Shown here: in pieces, positions 26,667 to 35,036 of the stretch
How positions within the stretch are numbered: the stretch's first letter is position 1
Layout: each line of letters opens with the position of its first letter
Source of the DNA: Smaragdicoccus niigatensis DSM 44881 = NBRC 103563
GTDB taxonomy: Bacteria > Actinomycetota > Actinomycetes > Mycobacteriales > Mycobacteriaceae
Direction: 5' to 3'
NCBI RefSeq assembly: GCF_000380645.1
Contig: NZ_AQXZ01000015.1
Coordinates: 62,001 to 126,000, forward strand
DNA length: 64,000 nt
Made by a program: the position numbers and the translations under genes
Notes under the pieces: generated by a model
Seen by the model: the letters and a program-made list of their open reading frames with translations, nothing else
Told to the model about the DNA's origin: nothing
The model's database searches: none

Positions 26667-28064
26667 TTGACGACCGCACTGCAGGAACGCGTGGGCGCAC
26701 GGTCTCGCACGTGGCTTCTCGCCACTTTGAGCCTGTGCACCTTCGCGGCCCTGACGGTCGTTCAGATTGTCGCGTGCTGGCGATACCCCAGCGACTATGA
26801 CGAGGGTGTCTACCTCCAGACGCTGCGCGCGGTCGCGGACGGATTCGAACCGTATCGCGATGTGTTCCTTGCGCAGCCACCGGTTTTCATCGATCTAGCG
26901 CTGCCGTTCGGCGCGGGCATCGTCGCGGCCCGGCTGACGGTCGTCGCGTTCTGGGCAGCAGCGATTATTGGCATCTACGTCGTGGGCAGCCTGCATTCGA
27001 AGAAGTCCGTGGGCCTTCTCGCGGCGGCGCTTCTCGCCCTCGATCCGCTGTTCCTCAACGCCGGCAGAACGCTGCAGGCCGAGGTGCCGGCACTGGCACT
27101 GGCGATCTGGTCGATAGCTGCGGGGCTTTACGCGGTTCGACACTCGCGACCGGCGACCCGGCTGACCACCGCCGCGCTCTGCGGAACGCTCTTCGCTCTG
27201 GCGGTAGCAACAAAGTTCATCGCTGCTCCCGCGTTGGTCCCGCTCATCGTGATCGCTGTGCGCAATCGGCCGATCGATCGCCGGGTGGTGCTCAGCGCGC
27301 TGGCCGGCGCAGTGGCCACGACCGCCCTCGTCCTCGGCCGCTTCGCCGACAGCCTCGCGGCGTTCTATGACCAGACCGTCCGCTTCCATCAGCAGGCTCA
27401 AGCGGGGTTCGGCGGCAACCACACAGCCCGCCTGGACATGTGGCTGACGGCCCTGCACGACCCGCTGATCAGCGCGGGAGTCATCGGATTCGTCATCGCG
27501 GCGGCACTGAGCTGGCGGTCAAACATGCTGCCGCTCAGCTGGTTCGGCGCCACGGCGGCTGCCCTGCTCGTACTCGCCCCGCTCTGGGAGCACCACTTCG
27601 CCGCACTCGCCCCGGCTGCGAGCCTGCTCCTCGCGACCCTGATCGCCAGCGCGGCCCGATGGTCGAAACAATGTGCCGTCATTGCCGTCGCGGTGATGAC
27701 CGTCGCTGCCGGATCCGCCAGCGTCACGGCCTTCCACTCGGACGATCCGTACCCGCGATGGGCCATGACCGAACTCGAGCGGGTGACCGCTTCCGAACGC
27801 TACATCGTCACCGACGATCAATTTCTTGCGTCGAAACTCGGACTGCGAGTTCCTCCCGAACTGGTCGACACGTCGCTCGTCCGGATCGAAACGGGCTACC
27901 TGACGCTTGAACAGGTGACCGGGGCAATGACGCGCCACAAGGCGCAGATCGTCATCCTCACGAGGGGCCGCCTCCGGTTGGTGCCCGGGTTCGTCGGGTG
28001 GATCAAAGCCTCGTGCACGCCGGTGTCGGGACTGCTGGTGGCCCGGGTCTTCTCCTGTCGCTAG
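26667..28064 (+). CDS. GT39/ArnT-like integral membrane glycosyltransferase
   Basis: 465-residue membrane protein with about ten or eleven transmembrane helices. The first loop carries the S-D-Y-D-E-G-V-Y motif, whose acidic pair is typical of GT39 and ArnT-type GT-C enzymes that move a sugar from a polyprenyl-phosphate donor to an acceptor outside the membrane. The start is a TTG at 26667 with a CGGAGG ribosome site 8 bases upstream; no better start is near. The acceptor is unknown; a wall glycan or lipoglycan is likely in this group of bacteria. Its TAG stop shares CTAG with the convergent HAD gene. Confidence 0.75.
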   Translation: MTTALQERVGARSRTWLLATLSLCTFAALTVVQIVACWRYPSDYDEGVYLQTLRAVADGFEPYRDVFLAQPPVFIDLALPFGAGIVAARLTVVAFWAAAIIGIYVVGSLHSKKSVGLLAAALLALDPLFLNAGRTLQAEVPALALAIWSIAAGLYAVRHSRPATRLTTAALCGTLFALAVATKFIAAPALVPLIVIAVRNRPIDRRVVLSALAGAVATTALVLGRFADSLAAFYDQTVRFHQQAQAGFGGNHTARLDMWLTALHDPLISAGVIGFVIAAALSWRSNMLPLSWFGATAAALLVLAPLWEHHFAALAPAASLLLATLIASAARWSKQCAVIAVAVMTVAAGSASVTAFHSDDPYPRWAMTELERVTASERYIVTDDQFLASKLGLRVPPELVDTSLVRIETGYLTLEQVTGAMTRHKAQIVILTRGRLRLVPGFVGWIKASCTPVSGLLVARVFSCR

Positions 28065-28855
28065 CTGAGCAGGTCCCGGAGCACGGTGATGACGCCCTGC
28101 TCAGTGTTCGACGGCGCCCGCCAGCGCGCGCGTTCCAACACCGCCGGGTGCGCGTTCTCGACGGCATAGGAATGCTCCGCGGCGTCGAGCATCTCGAGGT
28201 CATTGAGGTAGTCGCCGAACGCGACTGTCTGCGCAGGCGTGATCCCGAACTTCTCCTGCAGCGCCTTGACCGCGTGCCCCTTGTTCACATCGCTCGCCAT
28301 CAGGTCGATCCAATGCTCGCCCGACACGACCACCTGATGGGTCTCCCGGAATTGCTCGAGCCGAGGCGCGGTTGAGGTTTCCGCATCGGCGAAGTCGTAA
28401 ATCGCGATCTTGAGTATCTGATCGTCGACGGCCAGCACATCGTCGACGTGTGCGAGTTTCACGTAGTACTGATTCGCCTCATCGAGAAATGCCTGGTCTG
28501 TCCGCTCGACGTACGCCGACTTCTTTCCACACACCACGATGCCGATGTCGTAGCTCTCGTCGAGGGTTCTCAGGGCCGTGACGACCGCGCGGACAAAACC
28601 CGGATCAAGGGTCGAGGACGTCAACTCGGCGTCATCGACGACGACATACGCGCCGTTCTCTGCGATGAACGCCAAACCATCGGTGACCTGCTCGAACAGC
28701 GTCGACAGCGTCGCGTACTGGCGCCCACTCGCGGGCACGAAGAGAATCCCGCGACGACGCATTTCATCGAGGACTGGCCAGAACTCATCCGGCACGTGAC
28801 GCTGCTCATCGAGCAGAGTTCCATCCATGTCGGAGACGACGAGGCGAAGGTCCAT
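28061..28855 (-). CDS. HAD-superfamily hydrolase, Cof subfamily
   Basis: 264-residue cytoplasmic phosphatase. Motif I is VSDMDGTLLDEQ with the nucleophilic aspartate, motif II VPASGR, motif III a conserved lysine in V-N-K-G-H-A-V-K-A-L, and motif IV FGDYLNDLEML. The cap domain is the type IIB of Cof proteins, which act on sugar phosphates or flavin mononucleotide. ATG at 28855 is preferred over an in-frame GTG two codons upstream. Divergent from sepH, convergent with the GT39-like gene. The true substrate is not known. Confidence 0.9.
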   Translation of the reverse strand: MDLRLVVSDMDGTLLDEQRHVPDEFWPVLDEMRRRGILFVPASGRQYATLSTLFEQVTDGLAFIAENGAYVVVDDAELTSSTLDPGFVRAVVTALRTLDESYDIGIVVCGKKSAYVERTDQAFLDEANQYYVKLAHVDDVLAVDDQILKIAIYDFADAETSTAPRLEQFRETHQVVVSGEHWIDLMASDVNKGHAVKALQEKFGITPAQTVAFGDYLNDLEMLDAAEHSYAVENAHPAVLERARWRAPSNTEQGVITVLRDLLS

Positions 28856-29027
28856 TAACACACTGCATCCCGCGAAATCGCAAAACGCAAATCAACTATC
28901 TAAGCCGACACTCCACCGATTTCTCGATCTTGTGCGAATCCTCGGCGTGTTGAACGAGTCGCAGGTCACAGATCGGTTACTGTCCGAAATCAAAGGCGAC
29001 CAGTGCGGCATAAGTCGGAGGCTAGTC

Positions 29028-29852
29028 ATGCAGGAACTCAAGGTAGTGGGCATCGCGTCCGGAGGCCGCTACGTCACACTCGCGGACCCGCACTCGGGCA
29101 ACGAGTTCCGCATCGCCGTCGATGACAAGTTGCGCGCCGCGGTCCGCGGTGATGTCGCATTCTTCGGTCGCACCGAGATCGAGGCCGAAGAGACGCTTCG
29201 CCCACGCGACATCCAGGCCCGCATCCGTGCCGGCGCCTCGGTCGAGCAGGTTGCCGCGATGACCGGAATGCAGACCTACCGCATCGAGAGCTTCGCCTAC
29301 CCCGTGCTCCTCGAGCGCAGCCGGGCCGCCGAATCTGCCAAGAAGGGCCACCCGATCCGCGAAGACGGTGGAATCACCAAGGGCTCCGTCGAGGCGATCG
29401 TCAAGGCCGCCTTCCGCGCACGCGGACTCGACATGGAAACCGCAACGTGGGATGCCTGGAAGGGCACCGACGGCCAGTGGGTTCTGCAGCTGCAGTGGCA
29501 GTCCGGCCGCACCAGCAACGCCGCGCATTGGAAGTGGCAGAGCGACGCGCACGGCGGCACCATCACCGCTCTCGACGAGATCGCTGCCGGTCTCGTGAAC
29601 CCGGAGCAGAGCCGCCCGATCCGCGGACTCACCGCTGTTCGCGAGCAGGAGAAGGCCGACGAGCCGGTGCAGGAAATGCTCATCGCCGAAGACATGGTCG
29701 TCGAGGACCTCGAGGTCTTCGAGATGGCCGAGGATGAGGTCGCCGCTCCGGCACCGATCAAGCGCCCGGCAGCCAAGTCGAAGAAGAACACACCGTCCAT
29801 GCCCAGCTGGGACGAAGTTCTCCTCGGAGTCCGCAGCGCGGGCAACGAATAA
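29028..29852 (+). CDS. sepH: Septation protein SepH
   Basis: 274-residue cell-division protein of the DUF3071/SepH family. The N-terminal domain (MQELKVVGIASGGRYVTLADPHSGNEFRIAVDDKLRAAVRGD) and the helix-turn-helix-like segment (RPRDIQARIRAGASVEQVAAMTGM) are diagnostic. The C-terminal third is acidic then lysine-rich. In Streptomyces and mycobacteria SepH binds FtsZ and promotes filament assembly. ATG at 29028 follows GGAGG; longer in-frame extensions start in the leader. The position beside DUF2537 and an rRNA methyltransferase matches Rv0883c. A hairpin terminator follows. Confidence 0.93.
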   Translation: MQELKVVGIASGGRYVTLADPHSGNEFRIAVDDKLRAAVRGDVAFFGRTEIEAEETLRPRDIQARIRAGASVEQVAAMTGMQTYRIESFAYPVLLERSRAAESAKKGHPIREDGGITKGSVEAIVKAAFRARGLDMETATWDAWKGTDGQWVLQLQWQSGRTSNAAHWKWQSDAHGGTITALDEIAAGLVNPEQSRPIRGLTAVREQEKADEPVQEMLIAEDMVVEDLEVFEMAEDEVAAPAPIKRPAAKSKKNTPSMPSWDEVLLGVRSAGNE

Positions 29853-29864
29853 GTACTTCTCAAA

Positions 29865-29901
29865 GGGGAGGGGCTCTGTGCGTGCACAGGGCCTCTTCCC
29901 C
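29865..29901 (+). terminator. Hairpin terminator after sepH
   Basis: Arms 29865-29880 and 29885-29901 pair with a few wobbles (core CTCTGTG-CGTG-CACAGGG) round a 4-base loop, 12 bp after the sepH stop. The convergent DUF2537 gene ends 15 bp further on. Confidence 0.75.
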
Positions 29902-29915
29902 ATTTCGGGGTTACG

Positions 29916-30209
29916 TCAGCCGGCAAACAGCGCCGAGAAAATGAGTGCCCCACACGCCGCCGCGACTCCCCCGGCGATCCCGTAGACGACCCACCGCGCA
30001 ACCGGTCGCTCGCGGAACCGCCACACGGTCGGGGCGCTGCCGCCGATGATCACGGCCAGCAACACGATCGCCAGCCACGGACTGATTTCGATGAGCGACG
30101 CAGCGAACGCATACATTCCGACCATTGCCAGGCCGAAGGTCAAGGCCGTGACGACCGAACCGGTTACCCACGTCGGCGACGGCTTCTCGAGGTCGGGTGG
30201 ATAGCTCAC
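29916..30209 (-). CDS. DUF2537 small membrane protein
   Basis: 97-residue protein with three hydrophobic helices: residues about 15-38, 43-60 and 72-95. The short charged loop WRFRERPVARW lies between the second and third. It matches the mycobacterial Rv0882/DUF2537 family by length, topology and its place between sepH and the rRNA methyltransferase. The function is unknown; persistent linkage to sepH suggests an envelope or division role but does not prove it. Confidence 0.72.
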   Translation of the reverse strand: MSYPPDLEKPSPTWVTGSVVTALTFGLAMVGMYAFAASLIEISPWLAIVLLAVIIGGSAPTVWRFRERPVARWVVYGIAGGVAAACGALIFSALFAG

Positions 30210-30228
30210 AAATCCATGCTAGTGCGGT

Positions 30229-30300
30229 CGGCGCGGTCCGTCGGACCCTCCGCTCCTCGCTGCGTTCCTCGCTTCGCTGCGGTACTCGCTCCGTATGCTC
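30229..30300. repeat. Low-complexity CTCGCT/TGCG repeat tract
   Basis: The 102-base gap between DUF2537 and the methyltransferase contains an imperfect array with units like CTCCTCGCTGCG, TTCCTCGCTTCG and TACTCGCTCCG, about 11-12 bases each. Similar tracts occur between genes in rhodococci and relatives, where they may be dispersed intergenic repeats. No hairpin of note. Confidence 0.45.
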
Positions 30301-30311
30301 ACGCCCTCCTC

Positions 30312-31115
30312 CTACCGCGAGCGCTCGTAGAAGGCCACCGCCGCCGCTGTTGCGACGTTCAGCGAATCGGTTCCGCGCGACATCGGGATACGCGCACGAA
30401 CATCGCTCGCCCGCATCGCTTCGGCGGTCAGGCCCGGACCTTCCGCGCCGAGCAGCAGCGCGACCTTCTCCCCCGTCATGGCCCGGGATAGCGGCGGAGC
30501 CGTCTTGTCCGGCGTCAGCGAAACGATCTGAAAGCCGCTGTCCCGCAGTAACTGCAGACCGTTCGGCCAATCCGGTACCGACGCGAACGGAACACGCAGG
30601 ACATGCCCCATCGAGACGCGCACCGAGCGCCGATACAGCGGGTCCGAGCATCGATCGCCGAACAACACCGCCGACGCACCGAGCCCTGCCGCGTTGCGGA
30701 AGATCGACCCGATGTTCTCGTGATCATTGACCCCCTCGAGCACCGCGACCGTCGTCGCGTCGACCAAGGCCTCGGCGACGGTCAACGGCTCCGGTCGGTG
30801 CGCGACGGCAAGGACGCCACGGTTGAGGTGGAACCCGACGATGTGCGCCATCACCTCGGCCGTCGCGCGGAAGTACGTCACGTCGAGATCCGTTAGGACG
30901 CCGTGAAGTTCGCTCAATCGCCGGTCGACGCCGAGCAGTGCATGCGGCCGGAACCGGGAACGTGCCATCCGCTCGACAACCCAGACACCCTCAGCGACGA
31001 CGAGTCCCTGTCCGCCGGGGCGATCCGGACGTCGGTCGGAGTTGCTGAGGTCGCGGAAATCATCGACGCGGGGGTCGGCCGGGTCCTCGATGTCGACGAT
31101 ATGGGCCACCGACAC
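30312..31115 (-). CDS. TrmH/SpoU-family rRNA methyltransferase
   Basis: 267-residue SPOUT methyltransferase that methylates a ribose or base in 23S rRNA (or tRNA) with S-adenosylmethionine. The three knot motifs are all present: H-E-N-I-G-S-I-F-R-N-A-A-G-L-G, V-A-L-L-L-G-A-E-G-P-G-L and S-L-N-V-A-T-A-A-A-V-A-F-Y-E. An N-terminal substrate-binding domain precedes them. Start GTG at 31115; a second GTG two codons later is also possible. The place matches Rv0881. The divergent DUF2530 gene starts 61 bp away. Confidence 0.9.
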   Translation of the reverse strand: MSVAHIVDIEDPADPRVDDFRDLSNSDRRPDRPGGQGLVVAEGVWVVERMARSRFRPHALLGVDRRLSELHGVLTDLDVTYFRATAEVMAHIVGFHLNRGVLAVAHRPEPLTVAEALVDATTVAVLEGVNDHENIGSIFRNAAGLGASAVLFGDRCSDPLYRRSVRVSMGHVLRVPFASVPDWPNGLQLLRDSGFQIVSLTPDKTAPPLSRAMTGEKVALLLGAEGPGLTAEAMRASDVRARIPMSRGTDSLNVATAAAVAFYERSR

Positions 31116-31176
31116 ACGATATCGACCGGCTACCGGTTGGCAGACGGGCATACCGTGGCCGAAGTATCCTGTGACT

Positions 31177-31440
31177 GTGTCCGAGCAGGAGGTTCCCCAG
31201 ATTCCGAAGCGGTTGACCGACCCGCGCCCGGTTCTGGCGATCGGAACTCTGCTGTGGGCTATCGCAACTGCGGTGGTGTGGGCCAGCGGCGACCTCTGGA
31301 TGGACGCCCGCCCGACATGTCTCATGGGAATGGCGCTCGGCGGCGTCGGCTACCTCATGTTCACGGTCCAGCGCCGGAGTGCCCGCCTCGGGAAAAAGGG
31401 CGCTCAGCAAGGACTCATCGACGTCGACAAAGGTTTGTGA
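31177..31440 (+). CDS. DUF2530 small membrane protein
   Basis: 87-residue protein with two transmembrane helices (about 22-42 and 47-65) and a basic C-terminal tail (RRSARLGKKGAQQG). It belongs to the DUF2530 family, like mycobacterial Rv0879c. GTG at 31177 is chosen because TATCCT at 31165-31170 would place the transcript start exactly there, giving a leaderless mRNA; a GTG at 31171 adds two residues. Its 3' end overlaps the convergent sacsin-like gene by 26 bp. Function unknown. Confidence 0.7.
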   Translation: MSEQEVPQIPKRLTDPRPVLAIGTLLWAIATAVVWASGDLWMDARPTCLMGMALGGVGYLMFTVQRRSARLGKKGAQQGLIDVDKGL

Positions 31441-34102
31441 CGCCGGCTTCGTCGACCCATTCGCGAACGCTGAACGTGCCGTCGACCGCTCCACTGACCT
31501 TGACGACGAGGTCGTCGTGCACCACGACGGGTCCGCTCGGTAGGTCGATCCCACGGGCGACGGCGTCGAGAACGAACTCCGGCTCATTCGCCCACAACGT
31601 CTTTACGCCGGCCGAAACGATCTGCGCCGAAACGACATTCGAGGCCAACGGCAGATCAAGAAGGTGTGCAAGTACACCCGCAGTCGACAAACCACTGACG
31701 ACGAGACGAGAAGCCGGCACCACGCTCGCGAGCCACGGCTGATCGAGCACGATCGCATCGTCGGCGTTGACGAGCGAACCATCAATCGCGCGAACTCGGT
31801 CCGGCAGGTGAATGTCCATGGGCTCGAGGCGCCCCTCGGCCACCGCCGTCGCGAGGACGGTGTGCACTCGCACGATCGCGGCTGGGTTCGGCGTGCGACT
31901 CTCGTTCGCCAACCGGTCCACGAGCAATTGCGCGAAGTCCGCATCCAGATCGTCGAGGGAGGCGAGGAGCGCTGGTACGACGACCACCCCCGGATATGGA
32001 TCGAGCAGCCCGGCGAGAACAGGATCGCGGGGATCGCAGAATGCACCCAGACGTCGGTCCCCGATCACACCATGGTTCCGCAGCCACCACGCCGTGTAAC
32101 CCGCACGATCCGCGACGATCGATGCCGTTTCCGGATCGTTCGCCAAGACCGAGATGGCTTCTTCCCAGGCGGTGTCATCGATGAGATCGAGGTCGCGAAC
32201 CGCGGCGAGCGTCTCGGGTTCGTCGGCGCACTGTGCCCACCACTGTTCCTCGTCCGGCAGTTCGTGGTCGGGACCGGTGGGGCTCTCGTCGCGAACGACG
32301 AGGAATGACCATCCCACACCCAGCTTGCGCAACACCCCCGCGCCGAATCTGTGCACGAGGTCGTCCGCGACGGTCCCGAACGGCGCGTCCACGCTTAGGA
32401 GCGATCGCAGCGGCGCGTCGGGCAGGAGCAGCTCGTCGGCCGGTCGGTGGTCTCCGTCGTCGTCGGCGAGTTCGACAAGTCCCAGCCACGTCGGCAGCTC
32501 CTCATCGGCCACCGCCGCGGCCAGCACCAGCACGACGTCGGCAACGTCTTCGCCGTCGAGAACCAGCTGCTCAAGCGCCGGATCGCTCAGCAGACCGGCG
32601 GCATTCACCGGCGCGGCACCAAGTCTCGCCAACAGGGGATGCGCCGCATCCGGGTGCACGAGCCGAGCCCAATGCACATTGGCGAGTGCCGGGTCGTCGG
32701 GTAGATCGCTCGGTAGCAGAGTCGTCCGCGGTCCCGTGACGGTGCGGCCGTCGGCGAGCGGCACCGGCAGGCCACCGAGCTCCTCAACTGCGACTGCATC
32801 GACGACCAGCGGCTCGACGGAGTCGTAAAGTCTTCTCCACCAGCCGGGTTCGCGGTCGAGACCGGACAGAAGGTCGGCCAGCCGCGCGAGACCGACTTCG
32901 TGCGCGCCGACCGCGCGCAGCGCCGCAAGCTGGTGGCGACCGGAAAGATCTGCGGCGATGAGGCCATCAACGGTATCGGCGAGTACGTCTTCCAGTTCCG
33001 CGGACAGTCCCGGCAGAACGACGGCACGCCCAGGCCGAACCGGATCGTCACTGCCGACAACCGGTAGCCAAGCGCTGGTTTGAAGCTGTTGGAGAGCCGC
33101 CTCGCGCAGGAGCGCGTCGATGTCGCCGCGGGCAAACCTCGCGCGTGGCACGACCACGAGCCGATCCTCGGAAGGAAGCGCCGCGGCGAATTGTCCGTAC
33201 CCGTCCATGAGGTGCTCGACCCGCGAGCCGGGCAGAATCCGGCGGCGATCCGGCTGGAGCGACGGGGAACCGATGACAATCACCGGCAGCGTCAGTTCTT
33301 CGTCGGAGCGGGTAGGCGCGCGGAGAACGTCGGGCGCCGACGCCACCGGCCGCCCGGCGATAATGGGCAACAACCATCGGGCATGTGGGCCGACGAATTG
33401 CCACCACACGCGGTCCGCGATGACGACTTCGGTCAGACCGTTCCCGAGAGCCCGCTCGCGACGTTCGAATGTCTGCCCATCGACGGTTATCGAGGCGATA
33501 GACGGCAATTCGAGCAGCAGATCGAACACCTGATCCGTGAACTGGCGCAGGAGGTTTCGAGCGCCGCCACGGACGTCGTGCAGCACAACCTCGGTGGCAA
33601 AGCCGGTTCGGACGGCGGCGTCCGACGGCCAGGCCAACCGCAGAACCGGCACCTTCTCGGCCGTGATTCCCACGGCCGAGAGCTCACTCTTCGTCAACGC
33701 CGCCGAGAACCGGACCGAACCCGACTGTGAACGAATTTCGACGTCGTCGCTCACGCTCAGGACCGACGTGAACCCGACGCCGAAGCGACCGACCGAATCC
33801 ACGTCTTTGCGGGATGCGCGCAACGATGCCAGCGATTCGACGCCGGTTCGGTCAATCGGTTCGCCGGTATTGGCGACATGGACAGACTCGCCATCGGCCC
33901 ACACCGACACGACGCCGGCAACACCGGCACGGTTCGCCGCATCGGCCGCGTTCTGGACAAGCTCGGTGAACACACGGTCCCGATAGCCCCCGCGGACGTG
34001 GTCGGCTTCGGTAGCCGCGTCCTCGATCAGCCGCGTCGGCGACCGTCGCCACGCGTCAAGGAGCGCTACGCGCAGCTCGGCGGTGCCGAACGGGTCACTC
34101 AG
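31415..34102 (-). CDS. Sacsin N-terminal/HSP90-like ATP-binding protein with apparent CTG start
   Basis: 895-residue protein if begun at 34102. Its first 200 residues are a GHKL (HSP90-like) ATPase: the N box E-L-V-Q-N-A-A-D-A-A and the G box G-R-F-G-V-G-F-T-S-V. The rest is a large, acidic, mostly helical region without known motifs. The conserved opening S-D-P-F-G-T-A-E-L-R lies directly after a CTG that overlaps the DUF3027 stop. In this frame there is no ATG, GTG or TTG between an upstream TAG and the GTG at 33973, and starting at 33973 would delete about 43 conserved residues next to the ATPase. It forms an operon with DUF3027, and overlaps DUF2530 at its end. Likely a chaperone-like ATPase; the role is unknown. 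Confidence 0.75.
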   Translation of the reverse strand: MSDPFGTAELRVALLDAWRRSPTRLIEDAATEADHVRGGYRDRVFTELVQNAADAANRAGVAGVVSVWADGESVHVANTGEPIDRTGVESLASLRASRKDVDSVGRFGVGFTSVLSVSDDVEIRSQSGSVRFSAALTKSELSAVGITAEKVPVLRLAWPSDAAVRTGFATEVVLHDVRGGARNLLRQFTDQVFDLLLELPSIASITVDGQTFERRERALGNGLTEVVIADRVWWQFVGPHARWLLPIIAGRPVASAPDVLRAPTRSDEELTLPVIVIGSPSLQPDRRRILPGSRVEHLMDGYGQFAAALPSEDRLVVVPRARFARGDIDALLREAALQQLQTSAWLPVVGSDDPVRPGRAVVLPGLSAELEDVLADTVDGLIAADLSGRHQLAALRAVGAHEVGLARLADLLSGLDREPGWWRRLYDSVEPLVVDAVAVEELGGLPVPLADGRTVTGPRTTLLPSDLPDDPALANVHWARLVHPDAAHPLLARLGAAPVNAAGLLSDPALEQLVLDGEDVADVVLVLAAAVADEELPTWLGLVELADDDGDHRPADELLLPDAPLRSLLSVDAPFGTVADDLVHRFGAGVLRKLGVGWSFLVVRDESPTGPDHELPDEEQWWAQCADEPETLAAVRDLDLIDDTAWEEAISVLANDPETASIVADRAGYTAWWLRNHGVIGDRRLGAFCDPRDPVLAGLLDPYPGVVVVPALLASLDDLDADFAQLLVDRLANESRTPNPAAIVRVHTVLATAVAEGRLEPMDIHLPDRVRAIDGSLVNADDAIVLDQPWLASVVPASRLVVSGLSTAGVLAHLLDLPLASNVVSAQIVSAGVKTLWANEPEFVLDAVARGIDLPSGPVVVHDDLVVKVSGAVDGTFSVREWVDEAGVTNLCRRR

Positions 34103-34904
34103 CTGGAGCTGCTTCGACCGGCGCCTCTACCGCAGCCCGCGGTTCGATCTCCACGAGCTCGATCGCTGCGTCGTCGAATGGCTCGAACGCCGGAGAGCCC
34201 ATTCCGGTCGGCGCGGCGACGTCGCTGTGCGCGCCGCATCCGTAGCTGAAGTGGACGACGTGTCCGTCGGCCGACATCGAGTTGCAGCAGACACCGAAGA
34301 CGCCGTGCAGTGCACCGGCGAGCGGGGTGAAGAATCCACACAGGCCGCAGATGGACGGTGCGGACTTCGCCATGTCGGAGTTCGGGCCGTAGTCGCCGTC
34401 GTACCAACGCTGAGCAGCGTCGAGGCGACCTTCAAGGCTGAGCACCTGACGGCGGCCCAGTCCGGACTCGTAGGCCACGTCGTCGATCTCCGGGTCGCCG
34501 GTGGCAGCGAAGCCGGGGACGAGTCGCGGGTCGTCGGGCGCCGGCGCGAGAAGGTCGCCCGGAGACAGATCGCCCGGCTGCACGCGCTGGTCCCACGGCA
34601 GCCATTCCGGCGCGATGAGGGCATCTGGTCCAGGCAGGAGTGCCGACTCGCTGACGGTCACCGCACTCGAACCAGTCACGGCTGCCACGACGACGGCCCA
34701 CTGCCAGCCGCGGTAGCCGGACATCGTGCACGCGAAGTGATGGGTGGCGGAAACCTCGTCCTCAGCGGTCACGCCGAGGTGTTCGCCCACACCGTCGGCG
34801 CCGACGTCTGCCAGCGCAGCACGCGCGACGGCAGCACCAGACTCCAGCATGGACCAGGTCGTCGGCTCTGCCGTAGCAGTGGACTCAGGAGTAGCAGCGC
34901 TCAC
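34095..34904 (-). CDS. DUF3027 domain protein
   Basis: 269-residue cytoplasmic protein of the DUF3027 family (Rv0877 type). Features are the central FACTMSGYRGWQWAVVVAAV segment, PGDLSPGDLLAPAPDDPRLVPGF, and a C-terminal C-G-L-C-G-F and V-C-C-N-S set of cysteines near residues 200-225 that could bind zinc. GTG at 34904 is chosen as it starts the conserved part. Its TGA stop overlaps the apparent CTG start of the sacsin-like gene by 8 bp, so the two genes are coupled. Function is not known. Confidence 0.82.
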   Translation of the reverse strand: MSAATPESTATAEPTTWSMLESGAAVARAALADVGADGVGEHLGVTAEDEVSATHHFACTMSGYRGWQWAVVVAAVTGSSAVTVSESALLPGPDALIAPEWLPWDQRVQPGDLSPGDLLAPAPDDPRLVPGFAATGDPEIDDVAYESGLGRRQVLSLEGRLDAAQRWYDGDYGPNSDMAKSAPSICGLCGFFTPLAGALHGVFGVCCNSMSADGHVVHFSYGCGAHSDVAAPTGMGSPAFEPFDDAAIELVEIEPRAAVEAPVEAAPAE

Positions 34905-35036
34905 GTCTACCCATTTTGCCGCATGAATCGTCCGGCGTAGTCGCTGGACGGCGATTCGCACGAAGTTGCTTCATCTCACGGCACACCCGCCCCAATCCCG
35001 GCGCTCAGACATGTCCCTGTCGTACTCGATGCGGTC

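Noticed and set aside
31415-34102. Sacsin-like ATPase as a new phage-defence gene
   Set aside because: GHKL proteins occur in defence systems, but this one lies within a conserved core and pairs with DUF3027; no nuclease or mobile gene is near.
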